Source: Prevotellaceae bacterium
GTDB taxonomy: Bacteria > Bacteroidota > Bacteroidia > Bacteroidales > Muribaculaceae
DNA length: 64,000 bases
NCBI GenBank assembly: GCA_021772015.1
Contig: JAETNS010000009.1
Coordinates: 145,838-209,837, forward strand
Direction of reading: 5' to 3'
The position numbers and the translations under genes are program-made. The notes beneath the pieces were generated by a model that had not been told where the DNA came from, searched no databases, and saw only the letters and a program-made list of their open reading frames with translations. Positions 36,234 through 44,005 of this stretch are shown in pieces. How positions within the stretch are numbered: position 1 is the stretch's first letter; each line of letters starts with the position of its first letter.

Positions 36234-36242
36234 CCCCCCCCC
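36234..36242. repeat. C9 homopolymer tract at -33 position
   Basis: Nine consecutive C on the plus strand (G9 on the minus strand), beginning 21 bp upstream of the -7 box at 36205-36212. Slippage here would change spacing at the upstream promoter element. Confidence 0.8.
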
Positions 36243-36350
36243 AGTTAAATTTTGTTAAACAGCAAAACATTGTCCGCGAAGCGCCGTAATGATGGAAAGC
36301 CTACATTATCCCGGCCAAGTTTTATAATAACATACAAATAATAACATACA

Positions 36351-36379
36351 AAAATAGCCGTTGAAAAAATCAACGGCTA
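36351..36379 (-). terminator. Terminator of tRNA-Ser
   Basis: 10-bp stem (36355-36364 with 36370-36379), loop of five bases, followed on the minus strand by a run of U from plus-strand AAAA at 36351-36354. It is 8 bp past the tRNA. Confidence 0.85.
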
Positions 36380-36387
36380 CTTTCGTT

Positions 36388-36477
36388 TGGCGGAAGGGAC
36401 GAGATTCGAACTCGTGGTAGGATTGCTCCTACGTCAGTTTAGCAAACTGGTGGTTTCAGCCACTCACCCACCCTTCC
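36388..36477 (-). tRNA. tRNA-Ser(GCT)
   Basis: Class II tRNA on the minus strand: acceptor GGAAGGG/CCCTTCC, anticodon loop TTGCTAA (GCT, plus-strand AGC at 36441-36443), a long variable arm (GTAGGAGCAATCCTAC) and T-loop TTCGAAT. The 3' CCA is encoded (36388-36390), unlike the Gly, Leu and His tRNAs in this window. Confidence 0.96.
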
Positions 36478-36492
36478 GGGTCAAATGCAGTG

Positions 36493-36524
36493 CAAAGTTA
36501 AGAATAATGTCTGGATCTGGCAAA
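36493..36524 (-). promoter_or_regulatory. tRNA-Ser promoter
   Basis: Minus-strand TTTG (plus 36521-36524) and TAACTTTG (plus 36493-36500), spacer 20 bp. Confidence 0.75.
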
Positions 36525-36616
36525 CTTTTTCTGATTTTTTTAATCAATCGAACAAACATAGATTGCCTATCGTTAAAAAGGTGTAATTCACGTTCAACTA
36601 TTTTAACATCCAGCAA

Positions 36617-38701
36617 ATGCAAGGAATGTCACAGCTCTTTATTTCAAGAGCCTCAAACACAATGGCTTTAGTCATGACTGTTGGTGTTTCGATGTCATCA
36701 TGGCTCGGCATGGAAGCCCATGAGCCGTCACAACATGCCAAAGATCCCCAACCGACAGTCACTGACACATTGCCCCAGGTTTCATTGAAAGAGGTGTCGG
36801 TAGTGGCCAACCGCCGCAACCCTTTCATTGAGGTGGCGAAGATCGACATCGACAAAAATCCTGTCAAATCCTCCCAGGAAATATTAAGGACTGTGCCGGG
36901 GCTCTTCATCGCCCAGCATGCAGGTGGCGGGAAAGCCGAACAGATGTTCCTGCGCGGATTCGATCTCGACCACGGCACCGACATCAGCCTGTGGGTCGAC
37001 GGTATGCCGGTCAACATGGTAAGCCATGCCCACGGCCAAGGATACGCCGATCTCCATTTCCTGCAACCGGAAGTGATCGAGAATGTGGAATTCGAGAAAG
37101 GCAATTATAATATGATGTATGGCGATCTGGCCAATGCCGGATATGTCGCGTTCAAGACAAAAGACCGCATGCCAAATGCCGTCGGAGTTGAAATTGGTAT
37201 GCACAATTACCAAAGATATGCCGCGTCGATGTCATTCATAAACAAACGCGACATGTCGTTTTATGCGTCGGGGTCTTTCCTGACCGACAAGGGCTTTTTC
37301 GATAATCCCCAGAATTTCAAGCGATTCAACTTTCTGTCAAAATTCACCCGCTGGACCGAATCAAGTTCATACTCGGTCAGCCTTTGGCATTTCAACAGCA
37401 ACTGGAACGCTTCGGGCCAGATCCCCGAACGGGCGGTTGACAACCATGTCATCGACTGGTTCGGATCTCTCGATCCTTCGGAAGGTGGATCCACTTCACG
37501 TACCAACCTGAACTTCCAGCACCATGTGCATCTCGACGACGGTGGGGAGGTAAAGTCAAACCTGTATCTGTCATATTACACCTTCGACCTCTATTCCAAC
37601 TTCACTTTCTATCTCAACGATCAGGAAAACGGCGACGAGATCCACCAGAAGGAACGTCGCTTCATCGCCGGAGGCAACAGCCAGTACTCCAACAGTTTTT
37701 TCGTCGGGGAAGAACGTTGGAAATGGGCCGGAGGAGCCGGATTCAGGTATGACCGGATCAACGATATCGGTCTGTATCACACACGGCAACGTACCGAACT
37801 TGGGACATACGCCCTCGGAGATGTCAGCGAAAGCGCGTTATGGGCATATGGTGGGATAGAGATGAACCTCGGGAAATGGATGATAAACCCCGCAGTCAGA
37901 GTTGACTGGTTCCAGTTCAGCTATGCCGACAAGACAGCCACCAAATATTCCGATCCCAACAAATCGCAGGCAGCAGTGTCGCCCAAACTCAATATAATCT
38001 ACAACCCGTCTGATGTAGTGCAGCTTTTCCTCAAAGGGGGAAAAGGATTCCACAGCAATGATGCCCGCGTTGTCGTCGTCAGCGACGGTCATCGCGTGCT
38101 CCCCTCCTCCTATGGTGTGGATCTGGGAATACATTGGAAACCGTTCCCTACAGTCATGTTCTACGCTACCGGCTGGTATCAGTACCTTGAGGATGAACTG
38201 GTTTTCGTCGGCGACGAGGCCATAGTTGAGCCCTCCGGGAAGAGCCGACGCTTTGGAGCCGACGCGGGAATGAGATGGGAATTTCTCAGGAATTTCTATT
38301 TCCAGTTTGACTACACCTATTCCCATGCCCGTTTCATCGACGAGCCTGCCGGCGAAAACTACATTCCTCTCGCTCCGGTCCATACCTTCCTTACGGGACT
38401 CAACTATCAGAACGGTCCGTGGAAAGCAGGGATCACCGGGCGTTACCTCGGACATCGGCCAGCGACGGAAGACAACTCGCTTACAACCTCGCCATATTTC
38501 ATTGTGGATATGAGCGGTTCTTTTACTTGGCGTAAGTTTACTTTCGGACTCGCGATCGAGAATCTGTTCAACACTAAATGGAGGGAAGCGCAGTTCGCCA
38601 CTGAGACTTTGATCCCAGGCGACAGCCAGCCTGTCACCGACATCTGTTTCACTCCCGGCACACCTTTCGCATTGCGCGGATCTGTTGCTTTCAAGTTCTG
38701 A
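36617..38701 (+). CDS. TonB-dependent receptor, orphan
   Basis: Outer-membrane gated porin taking up a scarce nutrient with energy from TonB. 694 residues. The N-terminus MQGMSQLFISRASNTMALVMTVGVSMSSW serves as signal peptide. A short TonB-box region (VSLKEVSVVANR) leads into the plug (residues about 75-190), which contains the strongly conserved run RGFDLDHGTDISLWVDGMPV, then NMVSHAHGQGYADLHFL. The barrel ends in FALRGSVAFKF with a terminal phenylalanine. There is no N-terminal carboxypeptidase-like domain and no SusD partner, so this is not a glycan SusC; siderophore, metal or cofactor uptake is more likely, and the two plug histidines hint at a metal ligand. Terminator at 38804-38841. Confidence 0.9.
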   Translation: MQGMSQLFISRASNTMALVMTVGVSMSSWLGMEAHEPSQHAKDPQPTVTDTLPQVSLKEVSVVANRRNPFIEVAKIDIDKNPVKSSQEILRTVPGLFIAQHAGGGKAEQMFLRGFDLDHGTDISLWVDGMPVNMVSHAHGQGYADLHFLQPEVIENVEFEKGNYNMMYGDLANAGYVAFKTKDRMPNAVGVEIGMHNYQRYAASMSFINKRDMSFYASGSFLTDKGFFDNPQNFKRFNFLSKFTRWTESSSYSVSLWHFNSNWNASGQIPERAVDNHVIDWFGSLDPSEGGSTSRTNLNFQHHVHLDDGGEVKSNLYLSYYTFDLYSNFTFYLNDQENGDEIHQKERRFIAGGNSQYSNSFFVGEERWKWAGGAGFRYDRINDIGLYHTRQRTELGTYALGDVSESALWAYGGIEMNLGKWMINPAVRVDWFQFSYADKTATKYSDPNKSQAAVSPKLNIIYNPSDVVQLFLKGGKGFHSNDARVVVVSDGHRVLPSSYGVDLGIHWKPFPTVMFYATGWYQYLEDELVFVGDEAIVEPSGKSRRFGADAGMRWEFLRNFYFQFDYTYSHARFIDEPAGENYIPLAPVHTFLTGLNYQNGPWKAGITGRYLGHRPATEDNSLTTSPYFIVDMSGSFTWRKFTFGLAIENLFNTKWREAQFATETLIPGDSQPVTDICFTPGTPFALRGSVAFKF

Positions 38702-38803
38702 AAAAGCATAGTCAACCACTCAAGGATGACATCAAAAAAGATGTTATAAAACATCATTTCAAGAATCCTGTCACCCTTGATTAATCCATTTTAACACTTA
38801 GCC

Positions 38804-38841
38804 GAAAATCGCCCTCCAGACCTCCCAGAAGGGCGATTTTC
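38804..38841 (+). terminator. Terminator after TonB receptor
   Basis: 12-bp perfect stem GAAAATCGCCCT/AGGGCGATTTTC (38804-38815, 38830-38841) with a 14-nt loop. The T-run inside the 3' arm and a following A/T-rich stretch fit termination. Confidence 0.75.
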
Positions 38842-38884
38842 CATGTTTAAAAAACCTAAAACGGTGAGTGATAATGAACTAAAT

Positions 38885-38915
38885 TTTGCCATCTCACGTT
38901 ATTTTCGTAACTTTG
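38885..38915 (+). promoter_or_regulatory. Promoter of structured leader / thioredoxin-fold gene
   Basis: TTTG at 38885-38888 and TAACTTTG at 38908-38915 with a 19-bp spacer. The transcript would begin near 38920 and carry a leader of about 135 nt. Confidence 0.75.
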
Positions 38916-38936
38916 CAAACGAAAGAGTAAATAAGA

Positions 38937-39032
38937 GGAGGCCACAGAGGTGGCTTCCATGCCGAAAATCGGCAAGGAAACCGGGGAAGTGTCCCTGTTA
39001 AAAACATGTTATAAAACATGTCAGGTTTCCTT
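38937..39032 (+). ncRNA. Highly folded leader RNA, candidate cis-regulator
   Basis: Four helices can form in 96 nt. Helix 1: GGAGGCCAC (38937-38945) with GTGGCTTCC (38950-38958), loop AGAG. Helix 2: GCCGA/TCGGC (38961-38973). Helix 3: AAGGAAACC (38974-38982) with GGTTTCCTT (39024-39032) closing a junction that holds GGGA/TCCC (38984-38995) and ACATGTT/AACATGT (39004-39021, loop ATAA). I do not match it to a known riboswitch. It also overlaps a 32-codon ORF, so translation of that ORF and folding would compete. Confidence 0.5.
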
Positions 39033-39057
39033 AATTATGAACCTCAACAAAATGTAA
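38959..39057 (+). CDS. 32-codon upstream ORF in the folded leader
   Basis: ATG at 38959 to TAA at 39055-39057. The product begins MPKIGKETGEVSLLKTCYKT and ends SLIMNLNKM. Its stop codon shares one base with the ATG of the thioredoxin-fold gene (TAATG), the arrangement used for translational coupling. There are two cysteines, four residues apart. It has no signal peptide or membrane segment. The start codon lies just after a stable hairpin. It could be a regulatory leader peptide or a real small protein; I do not recognise a family. Confidence 0.45.
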   Translation: MPKIGKETGEVSLLKTCYKTCQVSLIMNLNKM

Positions 39058-39632
39058 TGAAGAAGACAATGATTCTCATTGCCGCCTTCGCCATTTTGTT
39101 TACCTCGCTCTCAGCAGCCGTCGATGACCGCCGTGTGGCGGCCTACGGCAAAGAGGCACCCGCCGTTGTAGTAGAACGGGAGGGCGCGCGCCAGGCCCTT
39201 GAGGCCATGCGAGGCAAATGGGTTGTGCTTTCTTTCTGGGCTTCCACAGATCCCGTTTCACGTCTGACTCAGAACAGAATCGCCTCCATCGTCAAATCAA
39301 GCGACGGACACAACCACGATGGCAACGGCAATGACGCTGAAATTGAATTCAAGACTCCTGCCGGAGTCTATTCTCTCGGCAAACAAACCAAAGTAGAAGT
39401 ATTGTCGGTGAATTTCGACCGAAGCGAACCGCTGATGAACGAAATCATCAATCTCGACAATCTTCTCGAGAGCTCGCAGACGAGGGTAAAATCCAAAGAA
39501 GAGATCAAACGTCTCTGCGACGCATTTGAAATGAACAGCGGATTACGGTCATTCATCATCGACCCTGAAGGAAGGCTTGTGATGGCAGACCCCGACGAGG
39601 AAACATTGCGGATGCTTCTCGCCTCCCGCTGA
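39057..39632 (+). CDS. Thioredoxin-fold exported protein lacking CxxC
   Basis: 191 residues from the ATG at 39057 (MKKTMILIAAFAILFTSLSAA signal peptide). The core resembles a TlpA/thioredoxin fold: WVVLSFWASTDPVSRLTQNRI matches the usual W-V-V-L-x-F-W-A-x-W-C-x-x-C region, but both cysteines are replaced (S-T-D-P-V-S). A charged insert (SDGHNHDGNGNDAE) follows, then VEVLSVNFDRSEPL and a final LRSFIIDPEGRLVMADPDEETL, typical of peroxiredoxin-like ends. It cannot do dithiol chemistry, so a binding or scaffold role is likelier. The alternative upstream ATG at 39018 is in the same frame but overlaps the leader ORF. Terminator at 39671-39715. Confidence 0.8.
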   Translation: MKKTMILIAAFAILFTSLSAAVDDRRVAAYGKEAPAVVVEREGARQALEAMRGKWVVLSFWASTDPVSRLTQNRIASIVKSSDGHNHDGNGNDAEIEFKTPAGVYSLGKQTKVEVLSVNFDRSEPLMNEIINLDNLLESSQTRVKSKEEIKRLCDAFEMNSGLRSFIIDPEGRLVMADPDEETLRMLLASR

Positions 39633-39670
39633 AAAATCCAACCAACGAACATTCATTAGAATCCGTAAAA

Positions 39671-39715
39671 AACCTGCCGCCCCGGCTGATCATACCGGCG
39701 ACAGGTTCTTTTTTT
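39671..39715 (+). terminator. Terminator after thioredoxin-fold gene
   Basis: AACCTG (39671-39676) pairs with CAGGTT (39702-39707), with inner GC pairs, followed by CTTTTTTT. Confidence 0.8.
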
Positions 39716-39850
39716 AGCGGTTACACAAACCTTAACGGCATTATTGCCAAAACCAAATGGCTATCCCACAGGTTTTATATATGTCACCGGAATGAAAAAC
39801 CGGGAAACGTTCAACCTGTCAATATTAGGGATGTGAAAGGAAAAAACCGC

Positions 39851-41350
39851 ATGCAAGACAAAAGAGAGCCAAATAGTGCCAGGAGAAATCCACTGTCTGT
39901 TTTTCTCGGTGAATTCCTCTATCCCCCTGTAAAAAGAAACGACATAACCGGTTATGGGCAAACCATTTCGGAGCGTTGCCCGGAGATTTCACAGGAGGAA
40001 ATCAAAGAACTGTCATCCCGCGAAACCACGCCCGCGATGCTCATGGTCATTTCCTTGATGACAGGTATTGTAACAGGGATGGCGGCCTATCTTCTGAAGT
40101 CGGCAATTTCGGCTGTCGGCAGTGCTCTTACCCAGACATTTGTCAGAAATGCCATGAATTGGTGGCTCATATTGTTGCCACTAACAGGAATTGTGCTGAC
40201 AGGGATATACCAACGATACATTCTCCACCGGCAGATATCGCATGGTGATGACCGTCTGCGCAATGATTTCGCGTCAAACAGATGTTATCTTCCGGTATCG
40301 CTTACTTACAATCCCTTGATAGCCTGTACGATCACCTTGGGCTTCGGGGGCTCAGCCGGGTCAGAAGGACCTATCGCATATTCAGGGGCGGCAATAGGCA
40401 GCAATATAGGCGCATTGTTCAGAATTTCTCCAAAACAGGTCAGAATGCTAACAGCGATCGGAGCCGGCGCAGGGATCGCGGGAATATTCAAAGCCCCGAT
40501 AGGAGGTGTCTTGTTTACCATCGAAGTGATTGGGATAGAGATGACGACAGCCGCCGTTACAGCACTGGTCGTGGCTTGTGTGGCCGCCTCACTCACAGCA
40601 TATCTGCTTTCGGGCTGCACACCTGACATCTTGTCTCACAATACGTCACAGATATCACTCGACAACTTCCCCTTGATACTGCTGTTCGGAGTCGTGTGCG
40701 GCCTGTACTCATCATATTACGCAGGCTCGATGGGAATTGTGAACCGGTATCTGGGCAAACTACGCAATCCGTGGATAAAAAACATTCTCGCCGGGCTGTC
40801 GATCGGACTGATGATCTTCTGTTTCCCCCCTCTGTATGGAGAAGGCTACGGAGTTGTCGCCCATCTTCTTGACGGGAACTGGGGAGATCTTTCGTCAGGG
40901 GGCATATTCCATCGGATAGGCAACCACTCCATGTTGCTCCTGCTTGTGGCATTCGGCACAATTGCAGTCAAGAGCCTCGCGACAGCGGCCACCAACGACG
41001 GCGGAGGGGTCGCGGGAGATTTCGCCCCGACCATCATGGCCGGAAGCGTCGTCGGATTCTTTTACGCCTATCTGGTCGAATATCTCTGCGGGATACCGCT
41101 GCCGGTCTCTGATTATGTGTTCATGGGAATGGCCGGCATCCTCGCAGGAGCTGTCAGAGCACCATTGATGGCCATGTTCTTAGTGACAGAAATGGCGACT
41201 ATGGGCTACGGGCAGTTCATGCCCGTGGCCATAGTCGCCACATTATCTTACTTGACGGTATGTCTCGTCAAATTTATCGGCCGGATGAGGTTACAAGATT
41301 CCCGACACGGCGGTTATACAGCTCCTCACCGAGAAGATCCTCCAGAGTGA
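39851..41350 (+). CDS. ClC-family chloride channel/antiporter
   Basis: Anion channel or H+/Cl- (or fluoride) exchanger in the inner membrane. From the ATG at 39851 (MQDKREPNSARRNP) it has 499 residues; a GTG at 39833 would add six. About ten to twelve helices are visible. Selectivity-filter motifs: GSAGSEGPIAYSGAAIGS, where the glutamate of G-S-E-G-P is the gating residue, IAGIFKAPIGGVLFTIEV, and GGGVAGDFAPTIMAGSVVG. No CBS domains at the C-terminus. The last 77 bp overlap the 3' end of the convergent amylomaltase gene. Confidence 0.9.
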   Translation: MQDKREPNSARRNPLSVFLGEFLYPPVKRNDITGYGQTISERCPEISQEEIKELSSRETTPAMLMVISLMTGIVTGMAAYLLKSAISAVGSALTQTFVRNAMNWWLILLPLTGIVLTGIYQRYILHRQISHGDDRLRNDFASNRCYLPVSLTYNPLIACTITLGFGGSAGSEGPIAYSGAAIGSNIGALFRISPKQVRMLTAIGAGAGIAGIFKAPIGGVLFTIEVIGIEMTTAAVTALVVACVAASLTAYLLSGCTPDILSHNTSQISLDNFPLILLFGVVCGLYSSYYAGSMGIVNRYLGKLRNPWIKNILAGLSIGLMIFCFPPLYGEGYGVVAHLLDGNWGDLSSGGIFHRIGNHSMLLLLVAFGTIAVKSLATAATNDGGGVAGDFAPTIMAGSVVGFFYAYLVEYLCGIPLPVSDYVFMGMAGILAGAVRAPLMAMFLVTEMATMGYGQFMPVAIVATLSYLTVCLVKFIGRMRLQDSRHGGYTAPHREDPPE

Positions 41351-43952
41351 GATGCATGCGGTAACGCCAGTAATGAGGGTTGTTGGCGGGTTCATTGATC
41401 TGCTCCTTGTAGGGATTCTCCCGACGGATTGTCCCGTCAATCGAGAGCCAATCCTGAAGCGGAAGGATACAAAGCATGGCAGGGGAATTCAGATGACTCT
41501 CGACAATCTTCTCACACACCCAAGGCTCGGCGAAGAATGGAGCCTCACCCCCTTCATGCAGGATATTGTTGTAGAAACGTTGGGTCGCACCACGGTCGGC
41601 CTCCCACCACTGGCGTATACCTGCCATGTCATGAGTGGAAGTAGTGCAGACAGTGTAGTAAGGATAATGAGCCGGATTGCCGAATTCCTCGCGAGGATTC
41701 TTCGGCATACGCTGGATATCAAGGGTCAGAATCTCCAAGGCACTCATCACCGCCGGAACGCAATCGGGGATCATTCCAAGATCCTCGGCGCATGTCAGCA
41801 TGTCTGTGGCATCGATGATCGGGGGAAGCTTCCACATGGCCTTTCCATACCAGAAGTCATTGTGACGATGATAATAGAAATCATTGTAGAGCCGGTCAAA
41901 ACACCAACGCTCATAGTCGGTCAGCGAGCGGTAGATGTAGGTATACTGGGCCGAGATGCGGGGATGGTATTTTCCTTTCTCATAAGGATCTTCCACGAAG
42001 AGGACCTGATCGATAAGCCCTTGCAACGCGTTACACAACCGTGTGTTTTTTTCATCGACAGGCAGTCCGGCGAAGTAGTCGGCGACCTGACGCTGGGTGG
42101 CGAACTCCGGGCGCAGACGGTAGCGTCCGTAACCGGCATCCACAAGGAAGCGTTCGCGGGCCTCGTCTGTATACTCCCCGAAGAAATCTTTCAGGAAGTA
42201 ATCCATTATATATGGTGTCGTCTGTAGATCGACATCCAGCCAGAAATCATAGCTGTTACGCAGCTCATCGGGATGGAACGGGAGAGCCGGATTGAATATT
42301 CCGAGAAGGCCGTGAAGCTGAGTCATCGGAATCTGCCAGATACGGAAAAATCCGAGCACATGATCGATGCGATAGACATCGAAATACTCCGCCATCTTGC
42401 GGAAACGGGCTTTCCACCAGGCAAAGCCATCACGATTCATCTCTTCCCAGTTATAGGTCGGCAATCCCCAGTTCTGACCAAGCACGGAGAAATCATCCGG
42501 GGGAGCTCCCGCCTGACAGTCGAGATTGAACAACCTCGGAGTAGTCCAGGCATCCACACTGTTACGGGAGATTCCAATAGGAATGTCACCCTTTATGGCC
42601 ACCCCGTGGGCATGGGCATAATCGCGGACATTGCGCATCTGTTTGTCAAGATGATATTGTATCCAATAGACATAATTTATGTCATTCTGGTTCTCCTTGA
42701 CAAAGACAGAGACTTTTTCTTCATCATATGTGGCAAACTCGCCCCACTTGCCGAAATCAGCCGACCCGTTGCGATCACGCAGGACGCAGAACGCAGCATA
42801 TGGTGTCAGCCAGGATGCGTTCTCCTTGACGAATTTGCGGAACATCGGGGCCTTGCACGCCTTTTCGCCCACCTCGGCGAAAAGCTCGCGGGTAAAGGCG
42901 TTCTTAGCGTTGTTTACCTTTTCGTAATCGACCTCCTCAAGGGCATTAAGCTCCTTGGCCAGGTTGTCGTAATAAGCCTGACGTTCGGCATCAGCCAATG
43001 TACCAAGCTCTTTCAGGCGCAGGTACATAGGATGAAGGGCGAATATCGAGTTGGCATTATAAGGATATGAGTCAGTCCAGGTGTGGGTCATCGTGGTATC
43101 GTTGATGGGAAGCATCTGGATGAACCTCTGACCCGTCTTTGCTGCCCAATCGACAAGCAGCTTGATATCATAGAACTCGCCGACACCAAAGTCATCAGCG
43201 GAACGGAGGGAGAACACCGGGATAGCCACACCGGCCCCGCGCCACGGAGTCTTGGGATTGACAAAGCGCATTCCGGCAACAACCATGTTCTCCCCCTTGG
43301 TGGCAGGATTGACAACCATATGGCGGTTGTCAGCCCCTTCCCAGCAGATGACGCGGCCGTTGTCTTTTTTAAGGACAAGAAACTTGTATTCCACATTCTC
43401 CGGGAGCTTGTCAAGCGGAAGAGCGCAGCTCCATGTAGGGAAAAACGCATCGCTCATCACGACTGCTTTCTCGGGATCCCAGTTGCCAAGCGCATCGCAA
43501 TCGCCTGAAACAGCGAGGACCTCGTCGGGGGCAACCATAGGCGCGTCGCAACACAGCAGCATTCCGGCAGCCTCTACTTTGGGAGGAAGCGCACGGCCGT
43601 CACGACGGCATACGCAGTCTGTGAACACTACGGAATAGAACGGCTTGTCCCAGGGCTGGTCTTGCCAGCGGTCGAAAATTTCATAGGATTTCACACCGTC
43701 TCCACGGCGGAAAAGATGGCCATGCCCCCATTCCTCTTTCTCGTAGCCGTTTTCATGCTTAACGAAATAGCGATAGGTGAAGTCGGGAGTGTCATCGGGC
43801 AATTCGATCTGTATTTTCCAGGTCTGCTCGCCATAAAGCTCAAGTTTGGCGGCTCTGGCGTGATCTCCGTTGCCAAACTGCGGGATATCAGCCGTCAGAT
43901 AGATGGCCTCCCCCCAGTTTGTCCGGTAGTCGACGTTGAATGAAAGAATCAT
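41274..43952 (-). CDS. malQ: 4-alpha-glucanotransferase with two CBM20 domains
   Basis: GH77 amylomaltase (DPE2-like) that disproportionates maltodextrins in the cytoplasm; no signal peptide. 892 residues: two tandem CBM20-type starch-binding domains (about 1-110 and 120-240; WGEAIYLTADIPQFGNGD and DEVLAVSGDCDALGNWDPEKAV), then the GH77 barrel. The nucleophile aspartate is in FDVYRIDHVLGFFR, the acid/base in MLTCAEDLGMIPD, and the tail H-D-M-A-G in STHDMAGIRQWW supports the assignment. Long CBM20-GH77 proteins are usual in Bacteroidetes. It lies 53 bp after the MCE gene and overlaps the convergent ClC gene by 77 bp. Confidence 0.95.
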   Translation of the reverse strand: MILSFNVDYRTNWGEAIYLTADIPQFGNGDHARAAKLELYGEQTWKIQIELPDDTPDFTYRYFVKHENGYEKEEWGHGHLFRRGDGVKSYEIFDRWQDQPWDKPFYSVVFTDCVCRRDGRALPPKVEAAGMLLCCDAPMVAPDEVLAVSGDCDALGNWDPEKAVVMSDAFFPTWSCALPLDKLPENVEYKFLVLKKDNGRVICWEGADNRHMVVNPATKGENMVVAGMRFVNPKTPWRGAGVAIPVFSLRSADDFGVGEFYDIKLLVDWAAKTGQRFIQMLPINDTTMTHTWTDSYPYNANSIFALHPMYLRLKELGTLADAERQAYYDNLAKELNALEEVDYEKVNNAKNAFTRELFAEVGEKACKAPMFRKFVKENASWLTPYAAFCVLRDRNGSADFGKWGEFATYDEEKVSVFVKENQNDINYVYWIQYHLDKQMRNVRDYAHAHGVAIKGDIPIGISRNSVDAWTTPRLFNLDCQAGAPPDDFSVLGQNWGLPTYNWEEMNRDGFAWWKARFRKMAEYFDVYRIDHVLGFFRIWQIPMTQLHGLLGIFNPALPFHPDELRNSYDFWLDVDLQTTPYIMDYFLKDFFGEYTDEARERFLVDAGYGRYRLRPEFATQRQVADYFAGLPVDEKNTRLCNALQGLIDQVLFVEDPYEKGKYHPRISAQYTYIYRSLTDYERWCFDRLYNDFYYHRHNDFWYGKAMWKLPPIIDATDMLTCAEDLGMIPDCVPAVMSALEILTLDIQRMPKNPREEFGNPAHYPYYTVCTTSTHDMAGIRQWWEADRGATQRFYNNILHEGGEAPFFAEPWVCEKIVESHLNSPAMLCILPLQDWLSIDGTIRRENPYKEQINEPANNPHYWRYRMHLTLEDLLGEELYNRRVGNLVTSSGR

Positions 43953-44005
43953 AGGTATCGATTATTGGTCGGTAATTATGTGAGTAAGATATATTTGCAA
44001 TTGTT

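Noticed and set aside
38937..39032. Known cobalamin, TPP or SAM riboswitch in the leader
   Set aside because: The folded leader lacks the conserved boxes of these classes as I know them, so I keep it as an unassigned element.
42273..43070. 265-codon ORF antisense to the amylomaltase
   Set aside because: Shadow of the GH77 gene with no promoter, domain or start context.
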